From contig NZ_JAHSPR010000008.1 in assembly GCF_019132845.1 (NCBI RefSeq), forward strand, positions 1 to 64,000: 64,000 nt of DNA. Reading direction: 5' to 3'. Below the pieces are notes generated by a model. That model saw nothing but the letters and a program-made list of their open reading frames with translations. It searched no databases and was not told the origin of the DNA. How positions within the stretch are numbered: position 1 is the first letter of the stretch; every line of letters begins with the position of its first letter. Positions 15,873 through 25,893 of this stretch are shown here, piece by piece. A program made the position numbers and the translations under genes. The stretch is from Advenella alkanexedens. Lineage in GTDB: Bacteria > Pseudomonadota > Gammaproteobacteria > Burkholderiales > Burkholderiaceae_B.

Positions 15873-16461
15873 TACTCACCTTTAATCCTTAATACTTATG
15901 TTTATTTCCATGAGAAATGTTTTTGATTTAAAACTGAGGGACAAGCTTAGTAGTGTTTTCCCAAACACGTCTAATACCATAAAGATCCGAATCCATACCT
16001 TTAAGATATAAGTTAACTATTCAGCATAAAAATCAAGTATTTATATTGATAGTTGGATTTTGAATACAGGGTTAACACTAACCTCCCTTGATAAGATAGT
16101 TGTCACCCCGTAGCAACCTTCGACGCTCTGCATGAGAACCAGGAACTACTGCACACTCATACCAGTTCCCACGCAGGAGCATGGGAACCAGGAAGTTCCC
16201 ACGCAGATTAAGGCTCCCACGCAGGAGCATGGGAGCCAGAAAAAAACCAACAGAAGCTTCCCATTTGTTGTTTTACCCAATGAAGCGCAAAAATCCAGTT
16301 AAAATCAAACAAACTCTGACAAACGTCTGTAAAGACACGGTATTATCATTGATACAACAACAAACAACCTATAGCCCAATACCAAAACCATTTACGCATA
16401 CTAAAAACATAAGCAAACGCATACCAACAACATAGTCAAATTCAACCCAATAAAAACCTTC
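15873..16461. other. Intergenic region with IS end and REP-like repeats
   Basis: About 590 bp without a gene separate divergent transcripts. It holds the minus-strand promoter region of the dehydrogenase, a solo IS3-type end (GATAGTTGTCACCC at about 16094-16107), two REP-like palindromes and degenerate copies (16126-16237), and AT-rich DNA before galU. Confidence 0.6.
16165..16237. repeat. Two tandem REP-like palindromes
   Basis: GTTCCCACGCAGGAGCATGG (from 16165) and GCTCCCACGCAGGAGCATGG (from 16213) are hairpins of the GTTCCCACGC family with slightly different arms, separated by a third half-copy. The second keeps its pairing by a compensated change (GCTCCC/GGGAGC), which suggests selection on structure. 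Confidence 0.65.
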
Positions 16462-17337
16462 ATGATTAAAAAAGCCATTCTTCCCGTTGCCGGTTTAGGT
16501 ACCCGTTTTCTTCCTGCCAGTAAATCCATTCCCAAGGAAATGGTAACGGTGGTAGACCGCCCTGCCATTGAATATGTGGTCAAGGAAGCGGTTGAAGCGG
16601 GGATTGAACAGATTATTCTGGTCACCCATTCGGCCAAAGCCTCTATTGAAAATTATTTCGACCGCAATTTCGAGCTTGAAACCACGCTGGAACAGAAGAA
16701 AAAATTTGATATCCTGAAGGAGATCACCGATATCCTGCCTCCCAATGTCAGCGTGATCAGCGTGCGCCAGCCCCAGCCTCTGGGCCTGGGACATGCGGTT
16801 TTATGCGCCCGGGCGGTTACCGGCAATGAGCCGTTTGCCGTGCTGTTGCCCGATGTACTGGTTAAAAACGCGTCTGGCAAGAATGACCTGGCCTTGATGA
16901 TTCAACGCTTTGGCCAATCTGCGACTGCGCAGATTATGGTCGAGTCGGTGCCCCAGGATATGGTGGACCAGTACGGGATTGTGGATGTTGCCAGTTCCCC
17001 TGCCGAAGGTGAAAGCATTGAAATGCAAGGTATTGTCGAAAAACCTCCTGTGGGTACAGCCCCTTCCAACCTGTCAGTGGTGGGGCGCTATGTATTGCCG
17101 GCGCGCATCATGCAATTGCTGGCGGTTACCCCAAAAGGGGCCGGCAATGAAATCCAGCTGACTGACGCGATTGCCCTGTTGCAAAAAGAAGAAACCGTTG
17201 AAGCCTATCGCATGAAGGGGCAAACCTTTGATTGCGGCAGCAAGCTGGGCTATTTGAAAGCGGTGCTGCATTACGGGGTGGAACACCCTGCTTTGGGTGA
17301 AGACTTCAAAAGCCTGATTAAAGCGCTGGCAATCTAG
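16462..17337 (+). CDS. galU: UTP-glucose-1-phosphate uridylyltransferase
   Basis: This 291-residue cytoplasmic enzyme makes UDP-glucose from UTP and glucose 1-phosphate for surface polysaccharide. Signatures are AILPVAGLGTRFLPASKSIPKEM near the start, the LPDVLV metal-binding region, GIVEKP, and KGAGNEIQLTDAI. Length is normal. It is the first gene of an operon with the Ugd-like gene (38-bp gap) and pgi. Confidence 0.93.
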   Translation: MIKKAILPVAGLGTRFLPASKSIPKEMVTVVDRPAIEYVVKEAVEAGIEQIILVTHSAKASIENYFDRNFELETTLEQKKKFDILKEITDILPPNVSVISVRQPQPLGLGHAVLCARAVTGNEPFAVLLPDVLVKNASGKNDLALMIQRFGQSATAQIMVESVPQDMVDQYGIVDVASSPAEGESIEMQGIVEKPPVGTAPSNLSVVGRYVLPARIMQLLAVTPKGAGNEIQLTDAIALLQKEETVEAYRMKGQTFDCGSKLGYLKAVLHYGVEHPALGEDFKSLIKALAI

Positions 17338-17375
17338 GCGCTTAATCCCTGACAGGACTGGAACAGGAAGAACCA

Positions 17376-18629
17376 ATGAAAGTGGCCATTTTCGGAAAAA
17401 CGCTTTACGCCGGGGTGATGGCGGCCCTGCTTGCCGAGTGCGGGCATCAGGTGTTTTGGTGTGATGCCAGGCAATATGAGCTGTTCAGGCAGCATTTCCC
17501 TGATGAAAGCGTTAACCGCTTGCTGGAAAAGCAGTTTGCCAGCGGTTTTCTGGCGTGTAGCGATATTTCCACCCTGCCGCTGGATATCGACGTGTATTTT
17601 TTCAGTTTCAGTCCTGCGGAAGAAGCCGCCGGCCTGGCACTGTTGCATCAGCTGGCGCAGCGAACGATCATTCACCCCAAGCTCATGATTAATGCTTCTA
17701 CCCTGGGTCTTCATGGCACCAGCCGGCTCAGGCAGGTATTGCCCGGCGATGACTGGATTTATCTGCCCGATATTATTCAGGAAGGCCAGGCGCTGAACAG
17801 TTTCTCGCAGGTAACGCAGCTGATTGTGGGCTGTACCGAGGCAACCGTACAAAAAAAAGTGCGTGAATTTTTACGTCCGCTGTTCCCCCGCGAGCAGCAG
17901 TATTTGTTCATGCCCGTGCTGGATGCCGAATTCACCAAGTTAAGCATTTCAGGCATGCTGGCTACCCGCATTAGCTATATGAATGACCTGGCCGTTGTCG
18001 CTGAAAAGCTGGGCATCGATATTTCCCATGTGCGCCAGGGCATGGCGGCAGACAGCCGCATTGGCGCCGCTTATTTGTACCCCGGTGCCGGGTTTGGGGG
18101 GGATAATTTCTCTCATGATATTTTAACCCTGTCCGATGCCGTGTCTGATACCGGGGTAAAAAGCCGACTGCTGGCGCAGGTGTGGGAGATTAACGAGCAG
18201 CAAAAAGAATTGCTGTTCAGAAAACTGTGGAATTATTATCACGGTGAACTGGCGGGTAAAACAGTGGCCATTTGGGGCGCCTCATTTAAAGAAAATACAT
18301 CCAATGTGCAGCAGTCACCGGTTCATGTCATGTTAAAGGCCTTATGGGCCCAGGGTGTGACGGTAAAACTGCACGACCCGCAGGCCTTGCCTGAAATCGC
18401 GGCCATTTACGGGCAGCGTGATGATTTGGTGTTGTGCAACGACCAATACGAGGCCGTGCAGAATGCGCATGCCCTGTGTTTGCTGACCGCCTGGAAACAG
18501 TACTGGAGCCCCAATTACAAGTATTTGCTTCAGCATATGCAGCATCCCCTGGTGCTGGATGGTCGCAATATTTATGACCCCGAGTATGTCAAGGCGCAGG
18601 GCTTTGCCTATATGGGGGTAGGAAGATAA
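17376..18629 (+). CDS. UDP-glucose dehydrogenase-like protein lacking the catalytic cysteine
   Basis: This 417-residue protein has the three-domain layout of UDP-glucose 6-dehydrogenases (N-terminal NAD domain, central helix with K188 in [20 protein letters not shown]-terminal UDP domain with [17 protein letters not shown]). Key residues differ: the usual GFGGSCFPKD is [10 protein letters not shown], so the catalytic Cys is N244 and the following Lys is H247. The N-terminal GxGxxG is replaced by GKTLYAG. A normal oxidation through a thiohemiacetal therefore looks impossible. The gene sits between galU and pgi with a 1-bp overlap to pgi and keeps a clean frame, so it is maintained. It may be a regulatory pseudoenzyme or catalyse a different reaction. 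Confidence 0.75.
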   Translation: MKVAIFGKTLYAGVMAALLAECGHQVFWCDARQYELFRQHFPDESVNRLLEKQFASGFLACSDISTLPLDIDVYFFSFSPAEEAAGLALLHQLAQRTIIHPKLMINASTLGLHGTSRLRQVLPGDDWIYLPDIIQEGQALNSFSQVTQLIVGCTEATVQKKVREFLRPLFPREQQYLFMPVLDAEFTKLSISGMLATRISYMNDLAVVAEKLGIDISHVRQGMAADSRIGAAYLYPGAGFGGDNFSHDILTLSDAVSDTGVKSRLLAQVWEINEQQKELLFRKLWNYYHGELAGKTVAIWGASFKENTSNVQQSPVHVMLKALWAQGVTVKLHDPQALPEIAAIYGQRDDLVLCNDQYEAVQNAHALCLLTAWKQYWSPNYKYLLQHMQHPLVLDGRNIYDPEYVKAQGFAYMGVGR

Positions 18630-20314
18630 TGAGTCACCGTATTCAACGTTTGCCACTTAACGATACCCAATCCGTGCTGGCCGGTTTAACCGAAGCCGGC
18701 CAACAGTTCCAGTCGGTTCATTTGAAGGATTTGTTCGCCCAAGATGCAGAACGTTTCACACGTTTTCATGTGCGGTTTGATGAGGTTGTGTATGATTTCA
18801 GCAAACACCGCCTTGACCGGAAAGTGCTGAACCGTTTGATTGATTTTGCAAATGCCCAGGATTTATCGGGCTGGATCAAGCGGCTGTTTTCTGAAGAAGC
18901 CATTAATTACACCGAGCAGCGCAGCGTGATGCACTGGGCCTTGCGCCTGCCCCAAAATGATACCCGCCATCCTGTGCTGGCCCGGCAGGTTCATGCGCAA
19001 TTGCAGCGCATGTTTGCCCTGGTTGAAAAGATTCATGCGGGCCAATACCGGGGTGCGACCGGCGAGGTAATCCAGGATGTGGTGAATATCGGCGTGGGCG
19101 GCTCAGACCTGGGGCCTTTGATGGCCTCACATGCCCTGGCCGATTTCAGGCAGGCAACGGTCAAACCGCTCAACATGCATTTCGTATCCACCATGGACGG
19201 CAGCCAGCTGTCTGAACTGCTGCACCGGCTGCGCCCGGAAACCACCCTGTTCATTATTTCCTCCAAGTCGTTCAGCACCATCGACACACTGTCCAATGCG
19301 CAAACCGTGCGTTTGTGGCTGGAAAAAGCCCTGGGGCAATACGCGCAGGTGTTGCGACACCATTTTGTGGGTGTTTCCACCAAACCTGAAAAGATGACGG
19401 CCTGGGGCATCGCCCCCGAAAACCAGTTCCTGCTTTGGGATTGGGTGGGTGGACGTTATTCTTTATGGTCTTGCATTGGCTTGCCGATTGCCCTGACCAT
19501 TGGAGTGGAAGGTTTCCGGCAGTTTCTGGCGGGCGCACATGCTATTGACCGGCATTTCCAAACCGCGCCTTTTGCACAAAACATTCCTGTATTAATGGGA
19601 CTGATTGGCGCATGGAATAATAATTTCCTGGATATCCAGACCCATGCCATGCTGCCTTATGATGGCCGGCTGAAGTATTTTTCTTCTTATTTGCAGCAGC
19701 TGGAAATGGAGTCGAATGGCAAATCCGTTCAGCGCAACGGCAAAGCGGTCAACCTTGACACCTGCCCGATTATATGGGGCGAAGTCGGCCCCAATGCCCA
19801 GCATGCGTTTTACCAGTTGCTGCACCAGGGTACGCATGCCGTCAGCTGCGATTTCATTGCCCCGGTTAAACGCTATAACGCCAACCAGTTTACCTATGCC
19901 GAAAATGCCGAGGCCCTGGTGGCGCAGCACCACCTGGCCCTGTCCAACTGCCTGGCCCAGTCCCGATTACTGGCATTTGGCAACCAGGCGCTGGGGGCTG
20001 ATGCCCTTGAATCATTGCCCGCTTACAAGCAATATGAAGGCAACCAGCCCAGCAGCACGATTTTGCTCAACGAACTCAGTCCGTACAGCTTGGGCATGCT
20101 GATCGCGATGTATGAGCATAAGGTGTTTGTACAATCAGTCCTGTGGAACATCAACCCGTTTGACCAATGGGGCGTGGAAAAAGGCAAGGAAATTGCCAAC
20201 CAGCTGCTACCCTTGCTGAATGGTGAAGGCGGCAGCCTGGACGGCCTGGATGCCTCCACCCGGGGGCTGATTGAGGTTCTTCAGACTCGTTCCCACGCTC
20301 CCGCGTGGGAATGA
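18629..20314 (+). CDS. pgi: Glucose-6-phosphate isomerase with altered C-terminus
   Basis: This 561-residue enzyme interconverts glucose 6-phosphate and fructose 6-phosphate. Signatures include [44 protein letters not shown] and [21 protein letters not shown]. It overlaps the upstream gene at TAATG. The last residues after LIEVL ([10 protein letters not shown]) are encoded by a REP-like palindrome at 20290-20311. A second copy of the pgi 3' end at 25894-25975 finishes as LIEVLRG and probably shows the ancestral tail. Confidence 0.93.
   Translation: MSHRIQRLPLNDTQSVLAGLTEAGQQFQSVHLKDLFAQDAERFTRFHVRFDEVVYDFSKHRLDRKVLNRLIDFANAQDLSGWIKRLFSEEAINYTEQRSVMHWALRLPQNDTRHPVLARQVHAQLQRMFALVEKIHAGQYRGATGEVIQDVVNIGVGGSDLGPLMASHALADFRQATVKPLNMHFVSTMDGSQLSELLHRLRPETTLFIISSKSFSTIDTLSNAQTVRLWLEKALGQYAQVLRHHFVGVSTKPEKMTAWGIAPENQFLLWDWVGGRYSLWSCIGLPIALTIGVEGFRQFLAGAHAIDRHFQTAPFAQNIPVLMGLIGAWNNNFLDIQTHAMLPYDGRLKYFSSYLQQLEMESNGKSVQRNGKAVNLDTCPIIWGEVGPNAQHAFYQLLHQGTHAVSCDFIAPVKRYNANQFTYAENAEALVAQHHLALSNCLAQSRLLAFGNQALGADALESLPAYKQYEGNQPSSTILLNELSPYSLGMLIAMYEHKVFVQSVLWNINPFDQWGVEKGKEIANQLLPLLNGEGGSLDGLDASTRGLIEVLQTRSHAPAWE
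20209..20278 (+). repeat. pgi 3'-end direct repeat, left copy
   Basis: These 70 bp recur at 25894-25963 with four mismatches. The two copies flank the whole sulfolactate cluster. The left copy belongs to the functional pgi gene. Confidence 0.85.
20290..20311. repeat. REP-like palindrome inside the pgi 3' end
   Basis: TTCCCACGC (20290-20298) and GCGTGGGAA (20303-20311) form a 9-bp stem with a TCCC loop, directly before the pgi stop. It lies between convergent pgi and comC and may act as a two-way transcription barrier. Confidence 0.7.
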
Positions 20315-20318
20315 TACC

Positions 20319-21320
20319 TCAAGCGGCCTGATACCCCATCTGCATCAATAAACTATCCGGAACATCCACCCCTTCACTGGTGGCGATCTTTGCCAGGTCA
20401 TGACGGCGGGCGCCAGGAAGGCGTACGCCATTATCTTCCAGCATCGCCTCAATCAGGCTTTCAAAACGGTCAAAGTAGGTCTGCTGCCCGGCCAGTGCTT
20501 CAGGGTCGATCAAGATAAACACCTGCCCCAGCCTTGGTTTATTCCCCACATCATCGTAAAGAGGGTCGGCTTCAAAACCAAAGCTTGCACCGGTTAAGGC
20601 AACACACAACACTTCAACCATCATGGCCAACATGGCGCCCTTTACACCGCCAACCGCCTGCATGCTGCCTTTAAGTGCGGCCTTGGCATCATTGGTGGGT
20701 TTGCCCTCGCTATCCAGGGCCCAGCCATCAGGAATGGGTTTATTGTCCCTGGCCGCCAAAATAACTTTGCCGCGTGCCACCTGCGATAAAGAAAGGTCTA
20801 TCATGACCGGCGCAGATTGAATGCGTGGAAAAGCGGCTGCAATGGGGTTGGTACCAAACAATGGCCGTTTACCGCCCCATGCCGGAATGGCGGATGGAGA
20901 ATTGCTGAAAGCCAGTCCAATCAGGTTTTCCTGTGCGACCGGTTCAAGATGATAGGCAGCCATACCGAAATGATGGCTGTTGGTGACGCCCGCAATACAA
21001 ATACCGGTTTGTTTCGCTTTTTTTATTGCCGAAGCAATCGCCAACTCACAGGCGGGGAATGCCAACCCGGTACCCGCATCAACCAGAATGGCGGAAGCCT
21101 TTTCTTGCACAATATTGGGTTCTGCATTACCGTCGGCACGGCCTGAAGACAAATGCTGCGCATAACTGGGCACCCGCGATACGCCATGGGTGGCAATGCC
21201 CTGGGCATCCGCAAATACCAAAGCATTGGCCGTTAAGGTTGCCATTGAAGCATTCGCCCCTGAAGCAGCCAGGGTATCCCGTGCCAATTGGGTTAATTCA
21301 GACAGTGAAACTGTTGTCAT
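20319..21320 (-). CDS. comC: (2R)-3-sulfolactate dehydrogenase
   Basis: This 333-residue Ldh_2-family oxidoreductase has SHHFG (115-119), H45 in GIATHGVSR and GTNPIAAAFP. In sulfolactate degraders ComC interconverts sulfopyruvate and (2R)-sulfolactate. Here it lies after slcC (23-bp gap), and the suyAB lyase genes are on the same strand, so this function is the best fit. The start at 21320 is preceded by AAGGA at 8 bases; an upstream ATG in MNGMTT is less likely. A near copy is found at 6705-7715. Without the context it would only be called a malate/lactate-type dehydrogenase. Confidence 0.85.
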   Translation of the reverse strand: MTTVSLSELTQLARDTLAASGANASMATLTANALVFADAQGIATHGVSRVPSYAQHLSSGRADGNAEPNIVQEKASAILVDAGTGLAFPACELAIASAIKKAKQTGICIAGVTNSHHFGMAAYHLEPVAQENLIGLAFSNSPSAIPAWGGKRPLFGTNPIAAAFPRIQSAPVMIDLSLSQVARGKVILAARDNKPIPDGWALDSEGKPTNDAKAALKGSMQAVGGVKGAMLAMMVEVLCVALTGASFGFEADPLYDDVGNKPRLGQVFILIDPEALAGQQTYFDRFESLIEAMLEDNGVRLPGARRHDLAKIATSEGVDVPDSLLMQMGYQAA

Positions 21321-21343
21321 ACCATTCATCCTTATCAGGCTTA

Positions 21344-22273
21344 TTAAGCAAAATGCCCAATCACTTTCTGTGCAATAACGTCTGAAACCCGCTTGTTGGC
21401 TTCCTCGGTTAAGCCTGCAATATGTGGGGTTAATAATAAATTGGGTATCACCGGCAGACAGTTACCTGGCTTTACCGGTTCATCCTCAAAAACATCCAGT
21501 GCGGCACCACGCAGTTTACCAAGCTTCAGCGCCTCTACCAAGGCTTGCTCATCAACAATCCCGCCCCTGGAACTATTAATTAATACAGCTTGCGGTTTCA
21601 TTAGTGAGATTCGTTTTTCATTGATTAAATGACGTGTTTCGGATGTTAATGGTGTATGCAGGCTCACCACATCACTGTGCTGCAGCAACTCATCCAATGA
21701 CATGCGTGTTGCCCCGGTTTCACGCCAGACAGGACTGTCCACCCCGATCAAAGGATCATAGGCAATAATTCTCATACCCAGCGCCCTGGCAAGACTGGCG
21801 GTTAACCTTCCTATGCTGCCAAAGCCCACCAATCCCATGGTTCGGCCCGCACATTCCAGGCCATTGCTCAACCGCGTACGAGGCCACTTACCTTCCACTA
21901 TTTGCTCGCTGGAATGATAAGCGCCCCGTAGCAATATGAAAGCGCTGGCAATCACATACTCAGCCACCGCTTGGGCATTGGCCCCGTAAGCCGGATAAAC
22001 GGTAATACCTTTTTCTTCACACAACTGAAGATCAATATTATCCAGGCCCACCCCCAACCTTCCCACCACCTTCAGTTGCGGGGCATGCTCCAGCAATTCC
22101 CGGTTGACCTGCGTCCTGTTACGTACGATAAGGACACGGGCATTGGTCAAAGACTGAAAAAGGGTTTCACGTTTATCGACAAGATCCGGGCGGTAATCAA
22201 CCTGTGCCTTCTCGCGCAGGCAATCCACGGCGGTATCGTCCATAAATTCAGAAATAACAATAAGGTGGCTCAT
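21344..22273 (-). CDS. slcC: (S)-sulfolactate dehydrogenase
   Basis: This 309-residue D-isomer-specific 2-hydroxyacid dehydrogenase carries the NAD fold GLVGFGSIG (147-155), catalytic R236 in NSSRGGIVDE, E265 in DVFEDEP and H284 in LTPHIAG. SlcC oxidises (S)-sulfolactate to sulfopyruvate with NAD, which ComC then reduces to the (R) form. The pair thus acts as a racemase ahead of SuyAB. Neighbours on the same strand support this. A C-terminal remnant of a second copy lies at 7741-7836. Confidence 0.85.
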   Translation of the reverse strand: MSHLIVISEFMDDTAVDCLREKAQVDYRPDLVDKRETLFQSLTNARVLIVRNRTQVNRELLEHAPQLKVVGRLGVGLDNIDLQLCEEKGITVYPAYGANAQAVAEYVIASAFILLRGAYHSSEQIVEGKWPRTRLSNGLECAGRTMGLVGFGSIGRLTASLARALGMRIIAYDPLIGVDSPVWRETGATRMSLDELLQHSDVVSLHTPLTSETRHLINEKRISLMKPQAVLINSSRGGIVDEQALVEALKLGKLRGAALDVFEDEPVKPGNCLPVIPNLLLTPHIAGLTEEANKRVSDVIAQKVIGHFA

Positions 22274-22291
22274 AATAATTATATGCAGTCG

Positions 22292-23290
22292 TTAATTAAC
22301 TTTAATATCGGCATCTTTAATGGTTTTGGACAAGGCCTGGATCTGTTCATTCAAATACGTTTTGAACTGATCGGACCCCATTGGGTCGGGAATAAAGCCC
22401 AGCTTGACCAGCTGCTCACCGATTGCCTTGTCACCCACAACCTTGACAACACGATCACTGATTTCCCTGACCAAAGCGGGATCAGTGCCTTTGGGTGCCA
22501 GCAAGCCGGTAAAGTTGTCCACCTTTAATCCAGGCAAGCCCGCCTCTGCCGTCGTGGGCACATCCGGAACGGCCGGTGCCCGCTGGTCTGATGTCACGGC
22601 AATCGCCCGCAATTTACCCTGTTGCACGTATGGCAGGGATTCCGGGTAATTAGAGAAGACCACATCCAGCTGACCACCAATTAAATCCACCATGGATGGC
22701 GCACCGCCTTTATAAGGAACATGCGTCATTTTCGTGCCAGTCAGGTCCTGAAACAAGGCCATGGCAATATGGGGAGGTGTTCCGGTACCGCTGCTGCCCA
22801 CATTCAGGGTTTTCTTTTGGGCCGTATCAATCAGGTCCTGCAGGGTTTTGATAGGGCTATTTTCCGGCACGACCACCATAATTGCCGAAGACGCAATTTT
22901 TGCAACGGGGACAAAGTCTTCTTCAACATCATAGCCGGCCTTTTCCCCAAACAGGGTTTTATTAACAGCATGTGTCATGGTAATGGCCAACCAGGTTGTA
23001 CCATCCGGTTTTGCACGCGCCGCCTCGGCGGCACCCAGGTTGGCATTGGCGCCGGCTTTATTGCTGACAACAATATTCCAGCCCGTTTTATCGCCAATCC
23101 CCTTGGCCATCATGCGCGCGGCAACATCGGTCAAACCACCCGGCGCAAAGGGAACAATATACGTAATATACTGGGTCGGCTTCCAATCGGCGTGTGCCAC
23201 GGGTGCCAGCAGCGGACTGGCGGCACAGAAAACTGATAATACTCCAAACTTCAACATCCTTCTTTTTGTTACATTAAAACAATGCTTCAT
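22292..23290 (-). CDS. Bug/TctC-family periplasmic receptor, likely for sulfolactate
   Basis: This 332-residue protein has a Sec signal (MLKFGVLSVFCAASPLLAPVAHA) and the family blocks ITYIVPFAPGGLTDVAAR, NKAGANANLGAAEAARAKPDGTT and HVPYKGGAPSMVDLIGGQ. Bug proteins bind carboxylates for tripartite TctAB transporters or for sensing. Placed between suyB and slcC, its ligand is probably sulfolactate, comparable with the Slc tripartite transporter of other degraders. TctA and TctB are not in the window. GGAGGAGA precedes the start. Confidence 0.87.
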   Translation of the reverse strand: MKHCFNVTKRRMLKFGVLSVFCAASPLLAPVAHADWKPTQYITYIVPFAPGGLTDVAARMMAKGIGDKTGWNIVVSNKAGANANLGAAEAARAKPDGTTWLAITMTHAVNKTLFGEKAGYDVEEDFVPVAKIASSAIMVVVPENSPIKTLQDLIDTAQKKTLNVGSSGTGTPPHIAMALFQDLTGTKMTHVPYKGGAPSMVDLIGGQLDVVFSNYPESLPYVQQGKLRAIAVTSDQRAPAVPDVPTTAEAGLPGLKVDNFTGLLAPKGTDPALVREISDRVVKVVGDKAIGEQLVKLGFIPDPMGSDQFKTYLNEQIQALSKTIKDADIKVN

Positions 23291-23354
23291 GGGGTGTCTC
23301 CTCCACGAGTAGGATTAATGGCCGGTTTGTTTTTTTATGAACCGGCCCTGAAAA

Positions 23355-24530
23355 TCAGGCACTTTCGAATAAGCGAGTCAATACGAATTCACGATGGCCA
23401 AGCGCTTCAGCCGCTGTCCAACGGCCATTCGCCGTTTCCAGCATGCACTCAAGCAATTTATCGCCCGCCTGATCCAAATTGATTTCACGTTGCAAAAGTC
23501 CTGATGTATCCACATCTATATGTTCAGACATGGTTCTGACTGTGCGGGGGTTCGCACAAATTTTAATAACCGGCACAATGGGGTTGCCAATCACGTTACC
23601 TTGCCCTGTCGGGAAGAAATGCACCACATAGCCTGAGGCGGCACATAATGTGACCATTTCAGCAGCGGCTGAGGAGGAGTCCATAAACCAGAGTCCTTTA
23701 CCGGTGGGCATTTCCGCCTTGTCCAGAACGCCATCCACAATACATTTTTTACCAATCTTCTGAATATTGCCCAGCGCTTTTTCTTCAATGGTGGTCAAAC
23801 CGCCGGCAATATTGCCCTTCGTTGGCTGAGACTCGGACAGATCCGAGGTTTTCCAGCGGTTGATCATGTCCTGGTAACGGTTAAACATGAACATGAAGTC
23901 TTCACGCACTTTATCATTGGCACATCGTGCCGCAACGATTTGTTCACCGCCCGTTAATTCAGAGGTTTCGCCAAACACCAGCGTATTGCCATTGGCATAG
24001 AGCTTGTCAAACGCATCGCCTACCGTCGGATTTGCCCCGCATCCTGACGTCGTGTCTGACTCACCGCATTTGGTGGATACCCACAATTCGGAAACCGGGC
24101 ATTCTTCTCTTCTCAGGCTGGTGGCATAGTGCACAAATTCTTTAGCCTTTTTGGATGCACGCATGATGGTGTCATGATCGCCATGCATTTCAATGCTGAA
24201 TCCGGCGACCGGCTTACCGGTGACGGCTATGGCATCCACAATTTTCTTGGTCCAGCCTTCTTCAATACCAATCACGATAACCGCTGCCACGTTCGGGTTA
24301 CAGCCCGTGCCAATCAGGGTACGGAAATGCAAATCCAGATCGGCACCAAACTGAAGGCGGCCATAAGGGTGAGGCAAGGCAAGGGTTCCTTTGATATTGT
24401 TGGCAACCGCCTCAACTGCCGCATTGGAAATATCATCCACGGGAAGAATGATGACGTGGTTACGGACCCCTACCCGTCCGTTGTCTCTTCTGTAACCATA
24501 AAAAGTGGTATTTGAATCAATAATAGCCAT
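23355..24530 (-). CDS. suyB: (2R)-sulfolactate sulfo-lyase, large subunit
   Basis: This 391-residue protein of the UxaA (altronate dehydratase) family has [22 protein letters not shown] at the start and [30 protein letters not shown] and [21 protein letters not shown] further on; the cysteines are typical of the metal site. Together with SuyA it splits (2R)-sulfolactate to pyruvate and sulfite. suyA is 68 bp upstream. No sulfite dehydrogenase or exporter gene follows in the window, so sulfite disposal must be coded elsewhere. Confidence 0.92.
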   Translation of the reverse strand: MAIIDSNTTFYGYRRDNGRVGVRNHVIILPVDDISNAAVEAVANNIKGTLALPHPYGRLQFGADLDLHFRTLIGTGCNPNVAAVIVIGIEEGWTKKIVDAIAVTGKPVAGFSIEMHGDHDTIMRASKKAKEFVHYATSLRREECPVSELWVSTKCGESDTTSGCGANPTVGDAFDKLYANGNTLVFGETSELTGGEQIVAARCANDKVREDFMFMFNRYQDMINRWKTSDLSESQPTKGNIAGGLTTIEEKALGNIQKIGKKCIVDGVLDKAEMPTGKGLWFMDSSSAAAEMVTLCAASGYVVHFFPTGQGNVIGNPIVPVIKICANPRTVRTMSEHIDVDTSGLLQREINLDQAGDKLLECMLETANGRWTAAEALGHREFVLTRLFESA

Positions 24531-24598
24531 TGTAAATTCCTGGTAAATATGTCTATAAAAAATAGAATGAGATGAACAGCGAAGTCAGTCGGGATTGA

Positions 24599-24880
24599 TT
24601 ACCAACGCTTGGTTTTGATGTTATGCACATGAGCGTGGTCGCCCGCCCTGATGGGCGCCACCACCTTGCCAATGTCCACGCTGTACTTGAACACCGTGTC
24701 ACCTTCTTTCATGTCTACCAAAGCCACTTTATGACCAATAGGAATATCCTGTGTGGCCTTGACGGAAATGATTTTGTCTTCTTCCATATTCCAGCAGCTA
24801 AGTTCCGTACCCGCCGTTATCCCCTCTACCACGGCAACCGCTACGGTATCTTTTGAATCATGCAATACGGCATGGATCAT
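24599..24880 (-). CDS. suyA: (2R)-sulfolactate sulfo-lyase, small subunit
   Basis: This 93-residue SAF-domain protein (MIHAVLHDSKDTVAVAVVEGI, then IPIGHKVALVDMKEGDTVFKY and a VAPIRAGDHAHVHNIKTKRW end) is the small subunit paired with SuyB. The start at 24880 has AAAGGAG six bases upstream; an in-frame ATG at 24901 has no such site. It is the first gene of the minus-strand sulfolactate operon, divergent from the GntR regulator. Confidence 0.92.
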   Translation of the reverse strand: MIHAVLHDSKDTVAVAVVEGITAGTELSCWNMEEDKIISVKATQDIPIGHKVALVDMKEGDTVFKYSVDIGKVVAPIRAGDHAHVHNIKTKRW

Positions 24881-24981
24881 TGTCTTCTCCTTTAATTTCA
24901 ATTGAATAAGCAGTGCTTGAATCGACTTACCTTTAGGATAGATAAAACATTTTTCTGAATTTTTTATCTACTGTTGAAATA

Positions 24982-25122
24982 ATATTAATCATATTAATCA
25001 TATAAGTCAACTAAATCATCTATATGAATTTTTTAGTGTTAGAATTACGCATCTGCCCATGGAACCAACATTCCGTCCGTGATACCATCGCTTAAACAAG
25101 TTACATTTTGATCTATATGAAT
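24982..25122. promoter_or_regulatory. Divergent suyA/gntR control region with repeated sites
   Basis: In the gap between suyA and the regulator, ATCTATATGAAT occurs twice in direct orientation (25018-25029 and 25111-25122). The second copy covers the regulator's own ATG. Next to the first is a tandem ATATTAATC repeat (about 24982-24999). These are plausible operators for the GntR protein, giving control of the operon and autorepression. Binding is inferred from position only. Confidence 0.5.
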
Positions 25123-25848
25123 AAAAAAAATTATTTCGTTCCGGGAACACCGCTATACTTTGCTGTCAAGCAATCATTACTGGCATCACTGGCAAGTGGA
25201 GAGTGGGTCAGGGGCGAAGCCATTCCTCCAGAAAACCAGCTTGCAAAGAAATTTGGTGTCTCTATCGGCACACTGCGCAAAGCCGTTGATGAACTGGTCA
25301 AGGAACATATTCTGGTCCGTCACCAGGGACGCGGCACATTTGTGGCCACGCAAGAAAGTGACCAGCATTTTTTCAGGTTTTTCCGCATCCAGCGCCGGGA
25401 CGGCCTCAAGTCCTATCCTGTTACACAGCTTCTGAAATTCCAGAAAAAAAAGGCGTCCAAAGAAATCAGGGAGCAGCTTCAATTAGCCAAAGATGCCTAT
25501 ATTTTTGAGTTTTTCAATTTACTGAGTCTGAATGATGACCTGGTCATGATTGATGAAATCCAGGTTCCCGAGAATCTGTTTTCCTCTCTGACAGAGAAAA
25601 GTTTAGCCGAGCGCTCAAGCACGCTTTATAATTTTTATCAGAATAATTTTGGTGTGAATGTGATTGATACCAAAGAAAAATTAATCACTTGCCAAGCCAA
25701 CAAAGACATTGCCGCCTGGCTGCAAGTACCCGAAAATACCGCCCTGCTGCAAATTAACCGTATTGCCTATACGTATAATGAAAAACCGGTAGAGTTGCGA
25801 CAATCCTATGTCAATACTGAAAAATACGAATATATTGCCAAGGAATGA
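25117..25848 (+). CDS. GntR/HutC-family regulator of the sulfolactate operon
   Basis: This 243-residue protein has an N-terminal winged helix (GEAIPPENQLAKKFGVSIGTLRKAVDELVKEHILVRHQGRGTFV) and a C-terminal UTRA ligand domain ending in LQINRIAYTYNEKPVELRQSYVNTEKYEY. It is divergent from suyA and inside the repeat-bounded cassette, so it is the likely local repressor that responds to sulfolactate. ATG 25117 was chosen over TTG 25108. Confidence 0.87.
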   Translation: MNKKNYFVPGTPLYFAVKQSLLASLASGEWVRGEAIPPENQLAKKFGVSIGTLRKAVDELVKEHILVRHQGRGTFVATQESDQHFFRFFRIQRRDGLKSYPVTQLLKFQKKKASKEIREQLQLAKDAYIFEFFNLLSLNDDLVMIDEIQVPENLFSSLTEKSLAERSSTLYNFYQNNFGVNVIDTKEKLITCQANKDIAAWLQVPENTALLQINRIAYTYNEKPVELRQSYVNTEKYEYIAKE

Positions 25849-25863
25849 CCTGGTGAGTGAAAC

Positions 25864-25890
25864 GGTTCCCACGCACAGAGCGTGGGAACC
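25864..25890. repeat. REP-like palindrome at the right edge of the sulfolactate cassette
   Basis: GGTTCCCACGC (25864-25874) and GCGTGGGAACC (25880-25890) form a perfect 11-bp stem with a 5-base loop. A half copy (CCGCGTGGGAATGC) follows at about 25983-25996. It mirrors the palindrome at 20290-20311 on the other edge. Confidence 0.75.
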
Positions 25891-25893
25891 AGA

